From an uncultured Candidatus Saccharibacteria bacterium (GTDB lineage: Bacteria > Patescibacteriota > Saccharimonadia > Saccharimonadales > Saccharimonadaceae), in contig CAJZFK010000032.1 of the NCBI GenBank assembly GCA_915070155.1, positions 1 through 6,825 on the forward strand: DNA of 6,825 nt. The letters run 5' to 3'. Position 1 is the stretch's first letter. The number at the start of each line of letters is the position of its first letter. A program made the translations under genes and the position numbers. Shown here in pieces: positions 5,284 to 6,825 of this stretch. Under the pieces are notes generated by a model that did not search any database, was not told the DNA's origin, and saw nothing but the letters and a program-made list of their open reading frames with translations.

Positions 5284-5288
5284 TCATT

Positions 5289-6581
5289 ATGAAGGATCAA
5301 CTACAGCATACCATGACAGAAAAAGACACCCTAACATACTGCAAGAGCAAAATACATAGCCTGTTTAGAGATACTAACATAGAAAAAATCTGTATCGTCC
5401 CTGCCTATGACAGGACTAAAACTATTTCTGATACCGAGAAAAACGATAAGCTGTTTAATTACAAAAGACCAACTGCCGAAATTATCGATGACACTGGATA
5501 TCTCTATGTGTTTCCTGGAAAAGATTACGTACGCCACTATAAAAAGATTTATGAAAGGTGCGGATACAAAGCCACCTCAAAAACACCAACTCAAACGCAA
5601 ACTACCAGAGCTCTAAGAAACATCTTCCCAGCCGATATACCAGACTGCGATGTTATGTTGCTAGGATATGTCGAAGCACTTGTCCCGGGTGCTGGAGAAT
5701 GGCAAGGCAATGATGACATCAAGTGGAAGCTAGAAATGATTAACGGACAAAAAGTTGTTTTTGTTGGGGTAGCGTTTAGCTATTGGGGCAATATCATTTA
5801 TTCTGTCGTCGAAATACTAGCAAAATACTGCTCCACGATTATTTATGCGGGTAAACTTGGTTCGCTTTCATCATCCGATATTCCTAATGCGACTATTGCG
5901 ACAGGTGACTCATCATACGTAGACGGTTCGCTTATAACTTGGAATAATCTTTTCAAGAAATCCCCACTTACTGTAGAGGGTGCGCATTATACGCTGCCAT
6001 CTGTACTTGACGAAACTGCAAAATGGTATAATGAGTCTAAGGATAAATACCGCTTCGTAGATCCTGAAATAGGATGGGCGGCAAAAGCTGCAAATGACTT
6101 CGGCTTAGCATTTAGCTACCTTCACTTGGTAACCGACAATCTGTCTGGATTGTTTAGCGAGAACTTAACAACAGAACGCGAGAGCGCTGTACTCAAAAAG
6201 CGCCTACAATACGTAAGTATCATGCGCGCGATATTGTGGCATAGAATAGGCGCAGAACAAAGCGTATCTCTATTCTCGGAAGTGTTAAAAGCACAACAGT
6301 CCCGAGTCGATAAGGGCTATATGGAGCCTCTCGAGAGAAACTGGAAAGCTTGCTTGTCATTCGCTTATCACACTCAAGAGGAAGCTTGGGAAGTTGCCCG
6401 AGAACTGCCGCGCCGCCAATGGAAAGAACAAAAAGTCAATCCAGAAGCACTACTGTCTGAAATCGTCGATACGCAAATCCAATTACTAACAACCCTAGCC
6501 TATGCAGGCTTCGACGAGCAAGACCTGATAGAAGGCGTCATCAAAAAGCTGCACGCCAACCGCCCTGATTGGAAGAAATAG
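5289..6581 (+). CDS. Nucleoside phosphorylase-like domain fused to MazG/dUTPase-like NTP pyrophosphatase domain
   Basis: This 430-residue protein appears to have two parts. Residues about 120-290 resemble the PNP/UDP-phosphorylase and MTA/SAH-nucleosidase fold: VVFVGVAFSYWG, then IIYAGKLGSLSSSDIPNATI with a following TGD (the GxxG...GD pattern), then FVDPE (256-260; the D.E that contacts ribose), and LHLVTDN with D283 at the position of the catalytic Asp. Residues about 345-430 resemble all-alpha NTP pyrophosphatases. EExxE is at 364-368 (EEAWE) and ExxD at 391-394 (EIVD), 22 residues apart, and the tail KKLHANRP fits the family's K..N.R end. The first 115 residues are unassigned. Combined activity could remove a base from a nucleotide or nucleoside and hydrolyse NTPs. 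The ATG at 5289 is chosen over an upstream TTG at 5265 that would overlap the opposite gene. Confidence 0.75.
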   Translation: MKDQLQHTMTEKDTLTYCKSKIHSLFRDTNIEKICIVPAYDRTKTISDTEKNDKLFNYKRPTAEIIDDTGYLYVFPGKDYVRHYKKIYERCGYKATSKTPTQTQTTRALRNIFPADIPDCDVMLLGYVEALVPGAGEWQGNDDIKWKLEMINGQKVVFVGVAFSYWGNIIYSVVEILAKYCSTIIYAGKLGSLSSSDIPNATIATGDSSYVDGSLITWNNLFKKSPLTVEGAHYTLPSVLDETAKWYNESKDKYRFVDPEIGWAAKAANDFGLAFSYLHLVTDNLSGLFSENLTTERESAVLKKRLQYVSIMRAILWHRIGAEQSVSLFSEVLKAQQSRVDKGYMEPLERNWKACLSFAYHTQEEAWEVARELPRRQWKEQKVNPEALLSEIVDTQIQLLTTLAYAGFDEQDLIEGVIKKLHANRPDWKK

Positions 6582-6590
6582 AACAACTAA

Positions 6591-6616
6591 GCCGCCCCGA
6601 CAGAACATGGGGCGGC
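6591..6616. terminator. Intrinsic terminator, probably bidirectional
   Basis: GCCGCCCC (6591-6598) pairs perfectly with GGGGCGGC (6609-6616) across a 10-base loop, starting 9 bases after the TAG of the upstream gene. Rightward it is followed by TGTTTTA after a short gap. Leftward it is followed by a T-rich run. It would stop both the rightward gene and any leftward transcript entering from 6635 onward. Confidence 0.8.
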
Positions 6617-6634
6617 CTGGTGTTTTATGGTTAT

Positions 6635-6700
6635 TTATACTCTTAGCTTCGGTGCTGAGGCATCTTTCTTTGATTCGGCATCCTTTTCGAAAGGAACGCG
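6635..6700 (-). pseudogene. Leftward C-terminal coding tail, possibly a broken gene end
   Basis: Read leftward this gives RVPFEKDAESKKDASAPKLR, then V and TAA, a charged Lys/Ala-rich string typical of a flexible protein C-terminus. It is placed correctly before the terminator at 6591-6616. It begins exactly where the hydrolase-end repeat stops (6700). I cannot name the protein. Removing 6701-6777 would join it in frame to the leftward coding end at 6778-6825. The assignment rests on composition and context only. Confidence 0.4.
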
Positions 6701-6770
6701 CCGCCAAACTATATCCGTTCTATTTGGATATGTACGAAGGGAAAAACGTAAAATTAGAGGCGAACTAGCT
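6700..6770 (+). pseudogene. Detached copy of the 3' end of the alpha/beta hydrolase gene
   Basis: The frame reads AAKLYPFYLDMYEGKNVKLE, then AN and TAG, against ADKLYPFYLDMYEGKDVKLE, then TN and TAG in the intact gene. There are no indels and 66 of 71 bases are identical. Upstream of 6700 there is no hydrolase homology, so this is an orphan gene end. It is the right boundary of the 2.2-kb segment starting after 4501. Confidence 0.88.
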
Positions 6771-6774
6771 TATC

Positions 6775-6825
6775 CTATTTACCTTGCACGGCTAAAATTC
6801 GCGCCTGAATTTCATCCAATTGAGC
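6775..6825 (-). CDS. C-terminal end of a leftward gene (runs off the window)
   Basis: The leftward frame gives AQLDEIQARILAVQGK followed by TAG; the other two leftward frames contain stops within the same stretch. The helical, amphipathic composition looks like real protein. The stop lies six bases from the stop of the detached hydrolase end, as expected for convergent genes. Only 16 residues are visible, so no product can be named. It may originally have continued into the tail at 6635-6700. Confidence 0.4.
   Translation of the reverse strand, partial: AQLDEIQARILAVQGK

Noticed and set aside
5265..5288. Upstream TTG start for the phosphorylase/MazG-like gene
   Set aside because: It overlaps the first codons of the divergent kinase-like gene and the promoter, and the ATG at 5289 fits the leaderless pattern.
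6495..6707. Leftward open frame of 70 codons across the terminator
   Set aside because: It runs antisense through the end of a real gene and through the terminator stem; another leftward frame (6635-6700) gives the more protein-like tail.

Overview
The window looks like a small-genome bacterium of moderate GC content, most likely a Patescibacteria/CPR lineage such as Saccharibacteria. This rests on gene style rather than a marker gene. Most genes have a perfect or near-perfect -10 box only 3-9 bases before the start codon, which predicts leaderless mRNAs. All recognisable stops are TAA or TAG, and intergenic gaps are short. The taxonomic call is an inference.

Left part (1-2400): the 5' end of pheT (phenylalanyl-tRNA synthetase beta chain) runs leftward off the window from 383. 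Facing away from it are an acidic 91-residue orphan (560-835), a 127-residue orphan (1011-1394) and a divergent M16-type metallopeptidase-like protein with an HxxEH motif (1491-2390). Between the two orphans lies a relic in which a degenerate copy of the pheT start is joined back to back to a degenerate copy of the start of the M16-like gene. The simplest reading is that pheT and the M16-like gene were once divergent neighbours. Two single-gene cassettes were then inserted, each leaving a direct repeat of the old junction.

Middle part (2458-4499): an ASCH-domain protein (leftward) and a CYTH-domain protein (rightward) diverge. They are the only two genes here with clear Shine-Dalgarno sequences. 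They are followed by a membrane-anchored alpha/beta hydrolase with a complete Ser-Asp-His triad.

Right part (4500-6770): the last 22 codons of the hydrolase are repeated in frame at 6700-6770 (66 of 71 bases identical). This 2.2-kb segment therefore has the layout of an inserted island bounded by direct repeats. It holds a divergent pair whose start codons are 17 bases apart: a guanylate-kinase-like P-loop protein (leftward) and a 430-residue protein that appears to fuse a nucleoside-phosphorylase-like domain to a MazG/dUTPase-like NTP pyrophosphatase domain with intact EExxE and ExxD motifs. Together they could form a nucleotide salvage, sanitation or NTP-depletion module. A strong terminator closes the rightward gene. 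The window ends with two leftward C-terminal coding fragments that may be the split end of one gene.
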